From: Halomonas sp.
GTDB lineage: Bacteria; Pseudomonadota; Gammaproteobacteria; Pseudomonadales; Halomonadaceae
NCBI GenBank assembly: GCA_020201095.1
Contig: JAIVHM010000002.1
Span: 1 to 39,198 of the forward strand
Direction: 5' to 3'
Length of the DNA: 39,198 bases
The notes beneath the pieces were generated by a model that was given only the letters and a program-made list of their open reading frames with translations, was not told the origin of the DNA and did no database searches. Positions 1 to 8,658 of this stretch are shown here, one piece after another. The translations under genes and the position numbers were made by a program. How positions within the stretch are numbered: the stretch's first letter is position 1; every line of letters starts with the position of its first letter.

Positions 1-120
1 GATCAAAACGGGCATCACTGTCCCCGAGTTCGGGGTAAGTTAATGACATGAGCCGTATACGTGGCCCGTATGTACGGTTCTGTGAGAGGGATGAGGCGGT
101 AACGCCTCACCCTACTCGAT
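1..120 (+). mobile_element. Group II intron 3' end (domains V and VI), class C-like
   Basis: This is the 3' end of a self-splicing retroelement; the body and any reverse-transcriptase gene lie outside the window. Domain V fits 50-80: GAGCCGT (50-56) pairs with ACGGTTC (74-80), there is a two-base bulge at 72-73, and ATACG (57-61) pairs with CGTAT (67-71). The catalytic AGC triad is at 51-53. Domain VI fits 84-117: GAGAGGG pairs with CCCT/CTC around a bulged A at 114, TGAGGCG (92-98) pairs with CGCCTCA (103-109), and the loop is GTAA. The bulged A lies seven bases from the inferred 3' splice site after 120, as expected for the branch point. From memory, the ending CCTACTCGAT matches class C introns such as that of Oceanobacillus iheyensis. 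The 3' exon starts at 121, just beyond the livM stop. Confidence 0.85.
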
Positions 121-124
121 TTGG

Positions 125-1441
125 TCAGCCGTGGTGCTTTATACGCTCCGGCAAGAGTCCTTTCGGCGCAAAGCGTAATACCAGCGTCACCAGCACGCCA
201 ATCACCAACACCCTTGCCTGCAGTGCGCGACTGTCGATATTGCTCGGCGCTTGCCAGTCAAACGCAAAGCCGCCGAAGGCAACGGCAAGATCCATCAGGT
301 AAAGCGCCAGCGGTTCCGACATGATCCATATGATATACACCGCCACCGCGCCAAAAATGGTGCCCAGGTTGTTGCCCGGCCCCCCCAGAATCACCATGAC
401 CAGGACCAGGAAGGTATGGTTGAGTGGTAGGTAACCGTTGGGGTCGAACAGACTGTTGAAGCTGGCCAGCATACCGCCGCCGATACCCATCAGGATGCAG
501 CCGAGGACAAAAATCTCCAGACGCCGCCGGTTGATATCCTTGCCCATGGCTGCTGACGATATCTCGTTGTCGCGAATGGCGCGGATCATGCGCCCCCAGG
601 GAGCATGGTAAGCCTGGTGGAGCAGAAAGAAGATTCCGGCAATGATCACCGCTGTCAGCGACAGGTATATCGCCCGCGAGAGGGTAAAGCCCAGTTCAGC
701 CGGCCCTGGCGTTGGCCAGGGCAGTGGCGAAACCGTCGCGGTGCCGCGGGTCAGCCAGTCTGAATTTTTCAGGAATGCCTTGATGATCTCGGCGATACCC
801 AAGGTGGCGATGGCCAGGTAGTCGCTGCGCAGACCCAGACACACATGGCCGATGAAATAGCCCACGACACCCGCCAGCGCACCGCCAAAGATCCAGCCGA
901 GCCAAGGCGGCAACCCCAGCCCGCCGACGAAGTCAGCCTGAGACTCAATATCGGCGGTCACGTCGCGCAGCAGGCTGATGACCACCATATACAGTACAAT
1001 AGCCAGCAGGACAGCGAACACGGTGCGCACCCGTTTGGGCACGCCCAACCGGTTAAGCTTGGTGGCGGCCACGACCAGTAGCGTGGCGACAATGGCATAT
1101 AGCAGCACCTTGCCAAGCTCGGCGGGCAGTTCGCTGTCCCAGAACGCGTCGTTGACCGGCACGCTGAACAGCATGGCGCTGACGCCGCCCAGGGCGACAA
1201 AGCCCATGACACCGGCATTGAACTGGCCCGCGTAGCCCCATTGAATGGTCAGCCCCAGCGCCAGGACGGCGTAACACGCGGCTTCGACTAGCATCCGCGT
1301 GCTGTAGGCGGGGCCCATTGCCGCATAGACACCGACAATGGTGATCAGTAGCGCACCGAAAAGGCAAAGTTCGCGCAGCGGCAGTCGCGACGCCTTGGGT
1401 GTGGCATCCTGCGGGGTATAGGACGGAGTGTTATCAGCCAT
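125..1441 (-). CDS. livM: Branched-chain amino acid ABC transporter permease LivM
   Basis: Inner-membrane permease subunit of a branched-chain amino-acid/amide family importer; it pairs with LivH to form the channel. The 438-residue product has multiple hydrophobic helices and the family region GYAGQFNAGVMGF near residues 69-81. A cytoplasmic coupling-loop-like stretch, GRMIRAIRDNEISSAAMG, lies near 283-300 and would contact the ATPases. Its length is close to E. coli LivM (about 425). The ATG overlaps the livH stop by one base (TGATG), so the genes are translationally coupled. The stop at 125-127 lies only five bases from the intron 3' end, so the operon terminator is not visible. The substrate could be leucine/isoleucine/valine, another amino acid or an amide; sequence alone does not decide. 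Confidence 0.9.
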   Translation of the reverse strand: MADNTPSYTPQDATPKASRLPLRELCLFGALLITIVGVYAAMGPAYSTRMLVEAACYAVLALGLTIQWGYAGQFNAGVMGFVALGGVSAMLFSVPVNDAFWDSELPAELGKVLLYAIVATLLVVAATKLNRLGVPKRVRTVFAVLLAIVLYMVVISLLRDVTADIESQADFVGGLGLPPWLGWIFGGALAGVVGYFIGHVCLGLRSDYLAIATLGIAEIIKAFLKNSDWLTRGTATVSPLPWPTPGPAELGFTLSRAIYLSLTAVIIAGIFFLLHQAYHAPWGRMIRAIRDNEISSAAMGKDINRRRLEIFVLGCILMGIGGGMLASFNSLFDPNGYLPLNHTFLVLVMVILGGPGNNLGTIFGAVAVYIIWIMSEPLALYLMDLAVAFGGFAFDWQAPSNIDSRALQARVLVIGVLVTLVLRFAPKGLLPERIKHHG

Positions 1442-2442
1442 CAGATCACCTTGCCTTTAAAGATGCCGGTGGGTCGCCAAACGAGGATGGCGACCAGAAT
1501 GAAAAACGGCACGACAATTTTATACTCGGTCCCCACGAAGGCTAAATTGGACGGCAATTCAAGCCAAGTGGGCAGGCTATCGCGGAAGGGGCGTAACAAG
1601 ACGGCCCAGTTAAACACCGCCAGGGTTTCGGCAAAACCCACTACGAAGCCTCCCGCGACGGCGCCGTAGGGGTGTCCCACGCCCCCCACGATGGCGGCGG
1701 CGAAAATCGGCAGCAGCAGGAAAAAGCTCAGGTCGGGTTTAAACGTCACGTCCAGCGACAGCAGCGTTCCGGCAATGGCAGCAAGCCCACCGGCAATGAC
1801 CCAGGTCACGGCGACAATCGTGTTGGTATTGATGCCTGACGCCTGGGCAAGCTCGGGGTTGTCGGACATCGCGCGCATGGCTTTGCCCAGCCGCGAGCGG
1901 CTCAGGAAAAGATGCAGGGCGATCACCGCCACCACGGTGATGACGAACAGATAAATCTGTGGCTCGGTAATCACAATCGGCACGCGAACGTCTTCAAACG
2001 GCAGCATGCGGAAAATCGCCTTGCGATCGTCAACGTAAAGGCCCTGGCCGCCGGTGCCTGAAAACAGACGAATCAGACCTTGCAGGATCAGCGTGACCCC
2101 AAGCGAGGCGATGACCATGACGATTGGCTTGACCCCGTGGGCGCGCAGCGGCTTGTAAAACGCTTTATCAATGCCTACCGCCAGGCAGGCAGTCAGCAGT
2201 ATGGCGACAGGCAGCATGACGATCGCCGTGGGCACGCCGATGCTCAGCCCCACGCCTGGGAAGGCGGTGGTGAGCACGAGTACCATAAAGGCACCGAAGG
2301 TCATCATGTCGGCGTGGGCGAAATGCGCAAAGCGCATGATGCTGAAAATCAGCGTGACGCCGATTGCCCCGATGGCGTAGATGGCGCCAGTGACACTACC
2401 GGCGATCACGACGTTGTTAACAAAGAAAACCAGTTCATTCAC
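1441..2442 (-). CDS. livH: Branched-chain amino acid ABC transporter permease LivH
   Basis: Second membrane permease of the importer, 333 residues from a GTG start at 2442. This start is preferred over a longer in-frame extension to 2499: it follows a purine-rich ribosome site (AGGGGA) at good spacing, begins with the family-like NELVFFVNN, and does not overlap livF. The family block FSIMRFAHFAHADMMTFGA is near the N terminus. A coupling-loop-like segment, RLGKAMRAMSDNPELAQASGI, occurs in the second half, followed by further membrane helices. The order livG-livF-livH-livM on the - strand is that of a single operon. Confidence 0.9.
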   Translation of the reverse strand: MNELVFFVNNVVIAGSVTGAIYAIGAIGVTLIFSIMRFAHFAHADMMTFGAFMVLVLTTAFPGVGLSIGVPTAIVMLPVAILLTACLAVGIDKAFYKPLRAHGVKPIVMVIASLGVTLILQGLIRLFSGTGGQGLYVDDRKAIFRMLPFEDVRVPIVITEPQIYLFVITVVAVIALHLFLSRSRLGKAMRAMSDNPELAQASGINTNTIVAVTWVIAGGLAAIAGTLLSLDVTFKPDLSFFLLLPIFAAAIVGGVGHPYGAVAGGFVVGFAETLAVFNWAVLLRPFRDSLPTWLELPSNLAFVGTEYKIVVPFFILVAILVWRPTGIFKGKVI

Positions 2443-2458
2443 GTTATTGTCCCCTGGG

Positions 2459-3163
2459 CTATCCGCCCAAAAAGCTTTTCGCCACGTCCGGGTCGGCAAG
2501 CAGTGCCGCGCCGGTATCGGTAAAGCGGTTTTGGCCTGCTGCCAGCACGAAGCCTTTATCAGCGATGGCCAGCGCCTGTTTAGCGTTTTGTTCGACCATC
2601 AGAATGCCGACGCCGGCTGCGTTGATGTGTTTGACGCGGTCAAAAATCTCGTTCATAAATAGCGGCGAAAGCCCGGCAGTGGGTTCGTCCAGCAGCAGCA
2701 GGCTAGGTTCGGCCATCAGCGCACGGCCCATGGCGACCATCTGGCGTTGACCGCCCGAAAGCTCTCCCGCTGGCTGATGACGCTTCTCAAGCAGGGGTGG
2801 GAAGAACTCGTAGATCTGGCCAAGCATACGCTTGACGTTCTGCGGTTTCAGGAAAGCCCCCATCTCCAGGTTTTCCTGCACGGTGAGGCTGGGAAAAACG
2901 TTCTTTTCCTGGGGGACAAAGCCCATGCCGCGTTCAACGAGCTGGTTGGTGGGTAAATTTTGAATCGGCTTGCCGTGGAGCAGAATGTCACCCTGGTTGA
3001 CGTGCAGAAGCCCGAAGATCGCTTTCAGCAAGGTGGATTTACCTGCCCCGTTCGGGCCGACAATCACCCCGACTTCGTCAGCGTCAAGCGCCATGTTCAC
3101 CCCGTTGAGGATGTTCATGCCGCCGTAACCGCCGTACACGTCGCGTGCTTCGATTAAAGGCAT
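2459..3163 (-). CDS. livF: Branched-chain amino acid ABC transporter ATPase LivF
   Basis: Cytoplasmic ATP-hydrolysing subunit of the importer, 234 residues. Visible motifs are Walker A GPNGAGKS (36-43), Q-loop FVPQ (82-85), signature LSGGQ (135-139) and Walker B LLLLDE (155-160). The switch region reads VEQN rather than a histidine, which is usual in LivF. I chose the ATG at 3163 because MPLIEARDVY is the typical N terminus; the upstream extension to 3208 has no family character. The gene sits between livG and livH, 16 bases from the livH start. Confidence 0.92.
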   Translation of the reverse strand: MPLIEARDVYGGYGGMNILNGVNMALDADEVGVIVGPNGAGKSTLLKAIFGLLHVNQGDILLHGKPIQNLPTNQLVERGMGFVPQEKNVFPSLTVQENLEMGAFLKPQNVKRMLGQIYEFFPPLLEKRHQPAGELSGGQRQMVAMGRALMAEPSLLLLDEPTAGLSPLFMNEIFDRVKHINAAGVGILMVEQNAKQALAIADKGFVLAAGQNRFTDTGAALLADPDVAKSFLGG

Positions 3164-3234
3164 GGTGAAAAAGTCTCTTGTTGATTGCCACCTGATGGTG
3201 CGTGACATTTATGTAAGCTTGGCGCCTTCATCCC

Positions 3235-4005
3235 TCACGCTGCCCCGGCCCCGAAATAGGCCTCGATGACCTCAGGGTTATTCTGGATATCTTGAATATG
3301 GCCTTCGACCATGACCTGGCCTTGGGCAAGCACGATGACCGGGTCGCAGAGCCGGGCGATCATGTCCATGTCGTGCTCGATGACCAGGAAGGTGTAGCCC
3401 ATTTCACGATTGAGACGTTCGATATTACCGATCAAGTCGCCAAGCAGGGTGCGGTTGACCCCGGCGGCGATTTCATCGAGCAACACGACCTTGGCGTTGG
3501 TCATCATCGTACGGCCCAGTTCCAACAGCTTTTTTTGCCCGCCGGACAGGTTGCCCGCCAGCTCGTTGCGCACATGGTGAAGGCCCACAAAGTCGATGAC
3601 CTCCAGCGCGCGGCGGCGCACGTCGGCTTCTTCGCGGCGAACCAGACCCGGTTTGAACCAGGTCGTGAACAGATTTTCCCCGGCCTGCTGTGGAGGCACC
3701 ATCATCAAGTTTTCCAGGGCACTCATCTGCGTGAACTCATGGGCAATCTGAAACGTGCGCAGCAGGCCTTTATGAAAGCGTTGATCGGCGCTGAGCGCGG
3801 TAATATCTTCGCCTTCAAGCAAGATATGCCCGCTGTCGGGTTGTAATGCGCCGGCCATCAAATTGAATAGCGTTGATTTACCCGCGCCGTTGGGGCCGAT
3901 CATGCCGGTAATCGAACCTTTCTCGACCTGGATAGAGCAGTCGTTGATGACCTGCAGGCCGCCAAAGGCTTTGTTGACCTGTTGAACCTCGATAAGCGGG
4001 GTCAT
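3235..4005 (-). CDS. livG: Branched-chain amino acid ABC transporter ATPase LivG
   Basis: The other ATPase of the importer and first gene of the operon, 256 residues. It has Walker A GPNGAGKS (37-44), signature LSGGQ (153-157), Walker B VVLLDE (173-178) and switch histidine H211. The residue after the Walker B glutamate is Ile (DEIAAG) where most ABC proteins have Pro; the catalytic Glu is kept, so activity is expected. A ribosome site (GAGGA) precedes the ATG. No periplasmic binding-protein gene is adjacent: the next gene upstream is typA with its own terminator, so that component must be encoded elsewhere or beyond the left end. Confidence 0.92.
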   Translation of the reverse strand: MTPLIEVQQVNKAFGGLQVINDCSIQVEKGSITGMIGPNGAGKSTLFNLMAGALQPDSGHILLEGEDITALSADQRFHKGLLRTFQIAHEFTQMSALENLMMVPPQQAGENLFTTWFKPGLVRREEADVRRRALEVIDFVGLHHVRNELAGNLSGGQKKLLELGRTMMTNAKVVLLDEIAAGVNRTLLGDLIGNIERLNREMGYTFLVIEHDMDMIARLCDPVIVLAQGQVMVEGHIQDIQNNPEVIEAYFGAGAA

Positions 4006-4043
4006 GGGTTTCCTCGACGGCAGTGATGATCAAAACGGTTGTA

Positions 4044-4097
4044 TGAAATCAATCATAAAATGATTCCCTGTGCCAGGGATAGCGCTACTTTGCGCTA
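4044..4097. other. Cluster of short inverted repeats upstream of livG
   Basis: The 187-base spacer between livG and the typA terminator contains ATCAT/ATGAT around 4051-4063, CCCTG/CAGGG at 4067-4079 and TAGCGC (4080-4085) with GCGCTA (4092-4097). These could be operator or promoter elements of the liv operon. I could not fix a convincing -35/-10 pair on the - strand. This is a pattern only; no regulator is identified. Confidence 0.3.
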
Positions 4098-4192
4098 CAC
4101 CTTGGCGGCTTTCCAGCAGGTAACCGTTAAGGTTGCGTTGGGGGCGTCACTTGGCATACACGTGGAATCAAGATGGCAGGGGCAGAACAGGC

Positions 4193-4219
4193 AAAAAAAA
4201 GCCCGCTGCTAGGCGGGCT
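4193..4219 (-). terminator. Rho-independent terminator of typA
   Basis: Read on the - strand, AGCCCGC and GCGGGCT form a 7-bp GC-rich stem (4200-4206 with 4213-4219) around a six-base loop, followed by eight T (4193-4200). It lies seven bases past the typA stop and separates typA from the liv operon. Confidence 0.92.
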
Positions 4220-4225
4220 CAGTGC

Positions 4226-6052
4226 TTACTTCTTGCTGGAGCGTTTGCGCTCGTTTTCCTTGAGCAGCTTCTTGCGTAGGCGGATGTGACTCGGCGTCAC
4301 CTCTACCAGCTCATCGGAGTCAAGGAACTCGATGGCCTGTTCCAGGGTGAAGTTGATCGGCGGCGTCAACACGATGTTTTCATCGTTACCCGTTGAGCGC
4401 ATGTTATCGAGCTTCTTACCCTTGGTCGGGTTAACCACCATGTCGTTGGCACGGTTGTTGATGCCAATCAGCATGCCTTCGTAGACTTCAGTGGCGTGAT
4501 CGACGATCAGCTTGCCGCGTTCCTGAAGGGTGAAAAGCGCGTAGGCCAAGGCCTTGCCGTCGACCATCGACACCATCACGCCGTTACGCCGCTCGATAGA
4601 GGCATCCGGCTTCAGCGGGCCGTAGTGGTCAAAGCGGCTGGTCAAAATGCCAGTGCCCGAGGTCAGGGTCAGGAACTGGCCACGAAAGCCGATCAGGCCG
4701 CGAGCAGGAATGATGAAGTCCAAGCGAACGCGGCCTTTGCCGTCCGGGTTCATATTGGTCATTTCGCCCTTGCGATAGCCAAGCTCTTCCATGATGGCGC
4801 CTTGGTGCTGCTCCTCACAGTCGATAATGACTTCTTCGTAGGGCTCCTGCTGCTCACCGTCGATTTCACGAATGATGACTTCAGGACGACCAACCGCCAG
4901 CTCGAAGCCTTCACGACGCATGGATTCGATCAGTACGGACAGGTGCAGCTCGCCACGCCCGGAAACCTTGAATTTCTCCGGTGTTTCGCCCTGCTCAACG
5001 CGCAGCGCCACGTTGTGGATGAGTTCCTGTTCCAGGCGGTCCTTGATATTACGGCTGGTCACAAACTTGCCGTCTTTACCGGCAAACGGCGAGTCATTGA
5101 CCTGGAAGGTCATCGATACGGTTGGCTCGTCGACGGTTAGCGGCGGCAAGGCTTCAACCGTATTAACGTCGCAAAGCGTGTCAGAAATTGCCAGGTTCTC
5201 GATGCCGGTGATGCAGATGATATCGCCGGCTGTGGCTTCATCGGTCTGTACCCGGTCTAGGCCCATGTGGGTCATCACCTGGCCGATCTTGCCTTTGCGT
5301 GACTGGCCTTCCTTGGTCACGATGGTGATCTGCTGGTTGGGCTTGACGCTGCCGCGGGAAATGCGGCCCAGGCCGATAACGCCTACGTAGCTGTTGTAAT
5401 CCAGTGCAGAAATCTGCATCTGGAAGGGGCCATCGCTCTCGACCTTGGGGGCATCGACGATATCGACAATCGACTGGAACATGGGCGTCATGTCGTCGGC
5501 CAGCTCTTCCGGGTCGGGGCCAGCAATGCCGTTAAGGGCCGAGCAATAAATAATTGGAAAATCGAGCTGCTCGTCGGAAGCGCCCAGGTTATCGAATAGA
5601 TCAAAGATCTGGTCAATCACCCAGTCCGGGCGGGCGCCGGGGCGGTCAATCTTGTTGACCACGACGATCGGTTTCAGGCCACGGTCAAAGGCTTTTTGAG
5701 TCACGAAGCGGGTCTGCGGCATCGGGCCGTCAACGGCGTCAACGAGTAGCAATACTGAGTCCACCATCGACATGACGCGCTCGACCTCACCGCCGAAATC
5801 GGCGTGTCCGGGCGTGTCCACAATGTTGATGTGGTAGTCAGTGCCGTTGCCATCTTGCCACTTGATCGCCGTATTTTTGGCCAGGATGGTGATGCCACGT
5901 TCCTTTTCCTGGTCATTGGAGTCCATGATCCGCTCTTGCCCTTCGGCTTTGCGGTCGAGTGTACCGGACTGGCTCAAAAGTTTGTCGACTAGGGTAGTTT
6001 TACCATGGTCAACGTGGGCGATGATGGCAATGTTGCGTAGATTCTCGATCAC
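4226..6052 (-). CDS. typA: Ribosome-associated GTPase TypA/BipA
   Basis: Translational GTPase of the EF-G-like family, involved in 50S assembly and stress or cold adaptation. The 608-residue length matches the family (about 605). GTPase motifs are G1 AHVDHGKT (12-19), switch-I RGITI (52-56), G3 DTPGHAD (79-85) and G4 NKID (133-136). The C-terminal part contains the family's RGLIGFRG region. The start codon is GTG at 6052, with AGCAGGA upstream. It is monocistronic, divergent from birA, and closed by its own terminator. Confidence 0.96.
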   Translation of the reverse strand: MIENLRNIAIIAHVDHGKTTLVDKLLSQSGTLDRKAEGQERIMDSNDQEKERGITILAKNTAIKWQDGNGTDYHINIVDTPGHADFGGEVERVMSMVDSVLLLVDAVDGPMPQTRFVTQKAFDRGLKPIVVVNKIDRPGARPDWVIDQIFDLFDNLGASDEQLDFPIIYCSALNGIAGPDPEELADDMTPMFQSIVDIVDAPKVESDGPFQMQISALDYNSYVGVIGLGRISRGSVKPNQQITIVTKEGQSRKGKIGQVMTHMGLDRVQTDEATAGDIICITGIENLAISDTLCDVNTVEALPPLTVDEPTVSMTFQVNDSPFAGKDGKFVTSRNIKDRLEQELIHNVALRVEQGETPEKFKVSGRGELHLSVLIESMRREGFELAVGRPEVIIREIDGEQQEPYEEVIIDCEEQHQGAIMEELGYRKGEMTNMNPDGKGRVRLDFIIPARGLIGFRGQFLTLTSGTGILTSRFDHYGPLKPDASIERRNGVMVSMVDGKALAYALFTLQERGKLIVDHATEVYEGMLIGINNRANDMVVNPTKGKKLDNMRSTGNDENIVLTPPINFTLEQAIEFLDSDELVEVTPSHIRLRKKLLKENERKRSSKK

Positions 6053-6082
6053 GACACGATCCTGCTAGAAAAATAGGGCGGC

Positions 6083-6088
6083 ATTATA
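6083..6088 (-). promoter_or_regulatory. typA: Candidate -10 element of the typA promoter
   Basis: On the - strand a perfect TATAAT lies about 30 bases upstream of the GTG start of typA. No good -35 is seen at 16-18 bases, so activity may depend on an activator or the assignment may be wrong. Confidence 0.45.
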
Positions 6089-6214
6089 CGGTCTCGGTGC
6101 GGTCTACTACCAGCACTGTCTTGTGCAAGGCATCAATACATTAGCCTTTGGCAGTAGTTTTCTCGCTGCTGGCGCATCCGGTAAGATAGACGTTTTCCCA
6201 GATGGGGCAAGGAC

Positions 6215-7201
6215 ATGAGCATCGGCAACCTGATGCGGCTGCTAAGCGATGGCGAAGTTCATTCCGGTGAACAATTAGGCGAGGCGCTAGGCGTTTCACG
6301 CGCTGCCGTTTGGAAACAGCTAAAAAAGCTAGAGGCTCTCGGCGTGGCGCTGGTGGCGGTAAAGGGACGTGGCTATCGCCTCGCCCAGCCCTTGGAGCCT
6401 CTTGTTGGGGCAAAAATAGTCGAGCGCCTGCCCGCCCCGGCACGCCATCATCTCGCCCACCTGTTTATCGAAGACCAGTTGCCCTCGAGCAATGCCTACC
6501 TGCGTGAGCGGTTTGAGCAGGGGGCTGGCCACGCTGAAGTGTGTCTCGTCGAGCTGCAAACGGCGGGACGCGGTCGTCGGGGACGAATATGGACAACGCC
6601 CTGGGGGCAAAGCCTGATGCTCTCGGTCGGCTGGCGTTTCGAGGCAGGTGTGAATGCCCTGGAAGGCTTGAGCCTGGCGGTTGGCGTGGTGGTTGCTCAG
6701 GTGCTTGAGCAGCATGGTGTCTCGCCTCGGCTAAAATGGCCCAACGATATTTTACTGGCCCAGCGCGACAGCGATGAATTAGGCAAGCTGGCGGGCATAC
6801 TGGTAGAGGTGACCGGAGATGCGGCCGGCCCTTGCGAGGTGGTGATCGGCATGGGCATGAACCTCTCGCTTCCCGACGCAATGCGTGCAGCCATTGATCA
6901 GCCGGTAGCGGCACTGTTTGATGATTTGCCGTCGCTTTCCCGTAACCAGCTGGCGGCGGATGTTGTGGCGGGGCTGCTGGCTATGCTTGCCGCTTTTGAG
7001 CAGCAAGGTTTCGCGGCCTGGCGCGCGGCCTGGAATGAGCGACACGCATACGCTGACCAATCGATTCGCGTTACTCAGGGTAGCCAGGTTTACGAAGCGG
7101 TCGCTTGCGAGGTCGACGACAGCGGTAGCCTGTGGGTAACGGCATCGGGGCAGTCAAAGCGCTTGTCGGGCGGTGAAATCAGCGTACGTAGGCGCTTATG
7201 A
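6215..7201 (+). CDS. birA: Biotin-protein ligase / biotin operon repressor BirA
   Basis: Activates biotin as biotinyl-AMP and transfers it to the biotin carboxyl carrier protein; in this family it also acts as a DNA-binding repressor. The product has 328 residues. An N-terminal winged helix-turn-helix (about 1-55, with GVSRAAVWKQLKKLE) supports the repressor role. The ligase core shows QTAGRGRRGR (115-124), KWPNDI (174-179), KLAGILVE (191-198) and IGMGMN (211-216), followed by a C-terminal SH3-like domain. An AAGGA site precedes the ATG. It overlaps coaX by four bases (ATGA), so the two are translated together. Confidence 0.95.
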   Translation: MSIGNLMRLLSDGEVHSGEQLGEALGVSRAAVWKQLKKLEALGVALVAVKGRGYRLAQPLEPLVGAKIVERLPAPARHHLAHLFIEDQLPSSNAYLRERFEQGAGHAEVCLVELQTAGRGRRGRIWTTPWGQSLMLSVGWRFEAGVNALEGLSLAVGVVVAQVLEQHGVSPRLKWPNDILLAQRDSDELGKLAGILVEVTGDAAGPCEVVIGMGMNLSLPDAMRAAIDQPVAALFDDLPSLSRNQLAADVVAGLLAMLAAFEQQGFAAWRAAWNERHAYADQSIRVTQGSQVYEAVACEVDDSGSLWVTASGQSKRLSGGEISVRRRL

Positions 7202-8037
7202 TTCTAGATCTAGACATTGGCAATACTTTGTCCAAGTGGCGGCTAAAAGACGCTGACAGCAGTGAGATACGGTCGCGTGGGGCTGTATGGACGCGCGAGG
7301 AGTGGCGCCCTGGGGCTGACATACCCGATCTCGATGTGGTCGAGGCCGTGCGCATTTCCAGTGTTGCCCGGGCGGCCGTGTTAGAAGAAACGGTGGGGCT
7401 GTTGCGTCGGCGCGTACGGAATGTCCACGTTGCCCGGTCAACCGCTGAGGCGCTGGGCGTGGTCAACGGCTATGAAGAGCCTGAGCGGTTAGGCGTTGAC
7501 CGTTGGCTCGGGGCGCTGGCGGGTTACCAACTGGCAGGCGGCTGCTGCGCGGTAGACTGTGGCAGTGCGATCACCATCGATTTCGTGCTCCCCGGCGGGC
7601 AGCACCTGGGTGGCTTCATTGTGCCGGGGCTGCGTCTGATGAAGGAGAGTCTGAAGCTTGGGACGCGCAACGTGGCGATTGACCCGGAAAGCGAAGCGGA
7701 CGCTTTGCTGGAGCCAGGGCGGCGAACGGTCGACGCCGTAAACCATGGCATTTATATGGCAGCGGTGAGCGCCATTAACCGCATTTACAGCGAGGTGTGT
7801 GACCAGGAAGGTGTGGCCCTGCCGATGTTACTGACCGGGGGTGATGCTCGTGTTATCTCCCGAGGGGTGCAAGTACCCCACGCGGTGTGGCCCGATATGG
7901 TCTACGGGGGGCTTGAGGCGCGCTTTCCGCTGACCTTTGCTGAGCGCGCGGGCAAGATGGCCGGCGCTCCGCGTGTTCCGGAGCCGGTGTCATTGGAAAA
8001 AATCCGGGCGGGCCTTGCATTCTCAATGCTGCTTTGA
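7198..8037 (+). CDS. coaX: Type III pantothenate kinase CoaX
   Basis: First step of coenzyme A synthesis: phosphorylates pantothenate using ATP. The 279-residue ASKHA-fold protein shows DIGNT (6-10), GVDRW (99-103) with Asp101 the likely catalytic base, DCGSAITID (120-128) and GGFIVPG (138-144). It is slightly longer than many CoaX (about 250). Its start overlaps the birA stop, an arrangement common in Pseudomonas relatives. The 147 bases before tRNA-Tyr hold a small hairpin (GCATGC/GCATGC, 8059-8075) without a T tract, so no clear terminator is visible. Confidence 0.94.
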   Translation: MILDLDIGNTLSKWRLKDADSSEIRSRGAVWTREEWRPGADIPDLDVVEAVRISSVARAAVLEETVGLLRRRVRNVHVARSTAEALGVVNGYEEPERLGVDRWLGALAGYQLAGGCCAVDCGSAITIDFVLPGGQHLGGFIVPGLRLMKESLKLGTRNVAIDPESEADALLEPGRRTVDAVNHGIYMAAVSAINRIYSEVCDQEGVALPMLLTGGDARVISRGVQVPHAVWPDMVYGGLEARFPLTFAERAGKMAGAPRVPEPVSLEKIRAGLAFSMLL

Positions 8038-8142
8038 CAAAATGCAGCGCGTTCCAAGGCATGCGGCCAGCATGCGCAGGGTGATAAAGCCCTATGTTGT
8101 TGAAGCCAAAGGTTGTTGGGGTCACTGCAGGTTAAGGTGGGC

Positions 8143-8170
8143 TTGACACGGCTTTGGAGCTTGGCATAAT
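8143..8170 (+). promoter_or_regulatory. Sigma-70 promoter of the tRNA-Tyr-Gly-Thr operon
   Basis: TTGACA (8143-8148) and CATAAT (8165-8170) are separated by 16 bases. The predicted start lies just upstream of tRNA-Tyr. The sequence after the -10 (GTGTCGCC) is GC-rich, as in stringently controlled stable-RNA promoters. Confidence 0.85.
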
Positions 8171-8184
8171 GTGTCGCCTTAGTT

Positions 8185-8268
<84 letters not shown>

Positions 8269-8301
8269 GTTTTAAGCGTCAGCGACAAATGTCGATGGCG
8301 T

Positions 8302-8359
8302 AGAATGAAAGCCGGAAGCGAGCGATAAGACGAGCAAGCGCGCTGCGGATGTTCATTCT
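8302..8359 (+). repeat. Inverted repeat in the tRNA-Tyr/tRNA-Gly spacer
   Basis: AGAATGAA (8302-8309) is repeated inverted as TTCATTCT (8352-8359), enclosing 42 purine- and GC-rich bases. A smaller CGACA/TGTCG hairpin lies just upstream. It could fold in the tRNA precursor as a processing structure. No gene is present in this 103-base spacer. Confidence 0.45.
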
Positions 8360-8371
8360 GAAGCAAGTTGC

Positions 8372-8445
<74 letters not shown>

Positions 8446-8473
8446 GTTAGGTGGTTAGTTTGTAGAGTATTTA

Positions 8474-8548
8474 GCTCATGTAGCTCAGGGGTAGAGCACA
8501 CCCTTGGTAAGGGTGAGGTCGACGGTTCAAATCCGTCCATGAGCTCCA
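8474..8548 (+). tRNA. tRNA-Thr (GGT)
   Basis: Acceptor stem GCTCATG/CATGAGC, anticodon stem CACCC/GGGTG with loop TTGGTAA (anticodon GGT at 8506-8508), and encoded CCA. Last tRNA before the terminator; in many gammaproteobacteria a tuf gene follows here, but not in this window. Confidence 0.97.
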
Positions 8549-8553
8549 TATTT

Positions 8554-8580
8554 AAAAAGCGAGCGATGCTCGCTTTTTTT
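8554..8580 (+). terminator. Rho-independent terminator after tRNA-Thr
   Basis: GCGAGC and GCTCGC form a stem with loop GAT, flanked by five A and seven T that extend the pairing. It ends the tRNA-Tyr-Gly-Thr transcript. Confidence 0.93.
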
Positions 8581-8629
8581 GTCGCTACCGCCAATTATTT
8601 TACACGAGAGCGGTTGGCGGGGGTGAGGG

Positions 8630-8658
8630 TTGTCAGGCGGCTTTTTGTCCGCTATCAT
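8630..8658 (+). promoter_or_regulatory. Sigma-70 promoter of tRNA-Trp-secE-nusG
   Basis: TTGTCA (8630-8635) and TATCAT (8653-8658) are separated by 17 bases, about 50 bases upstream of tRNA-Trp. It lies after the previous terminator, so this is a separate transcription unit. Confidence 0.8.

Noticed and set aside
48-324. Two small + strand open frames at the left end
   Set aside because: They run through intron domains V/VI into the antisense of livM and have no homology-like features.
845-2662. Several + strand open frames opposite livM, livH and livF
   Set aside because: All lie antisense to complete transporter genes and lack ribosome sites or motifs.
4006-4192. Possible sigma-54 promoter upstream of livG (CTGGCAC on the - strand)
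   Set aside because: The matching -12 GC element is missing at the required spacing.
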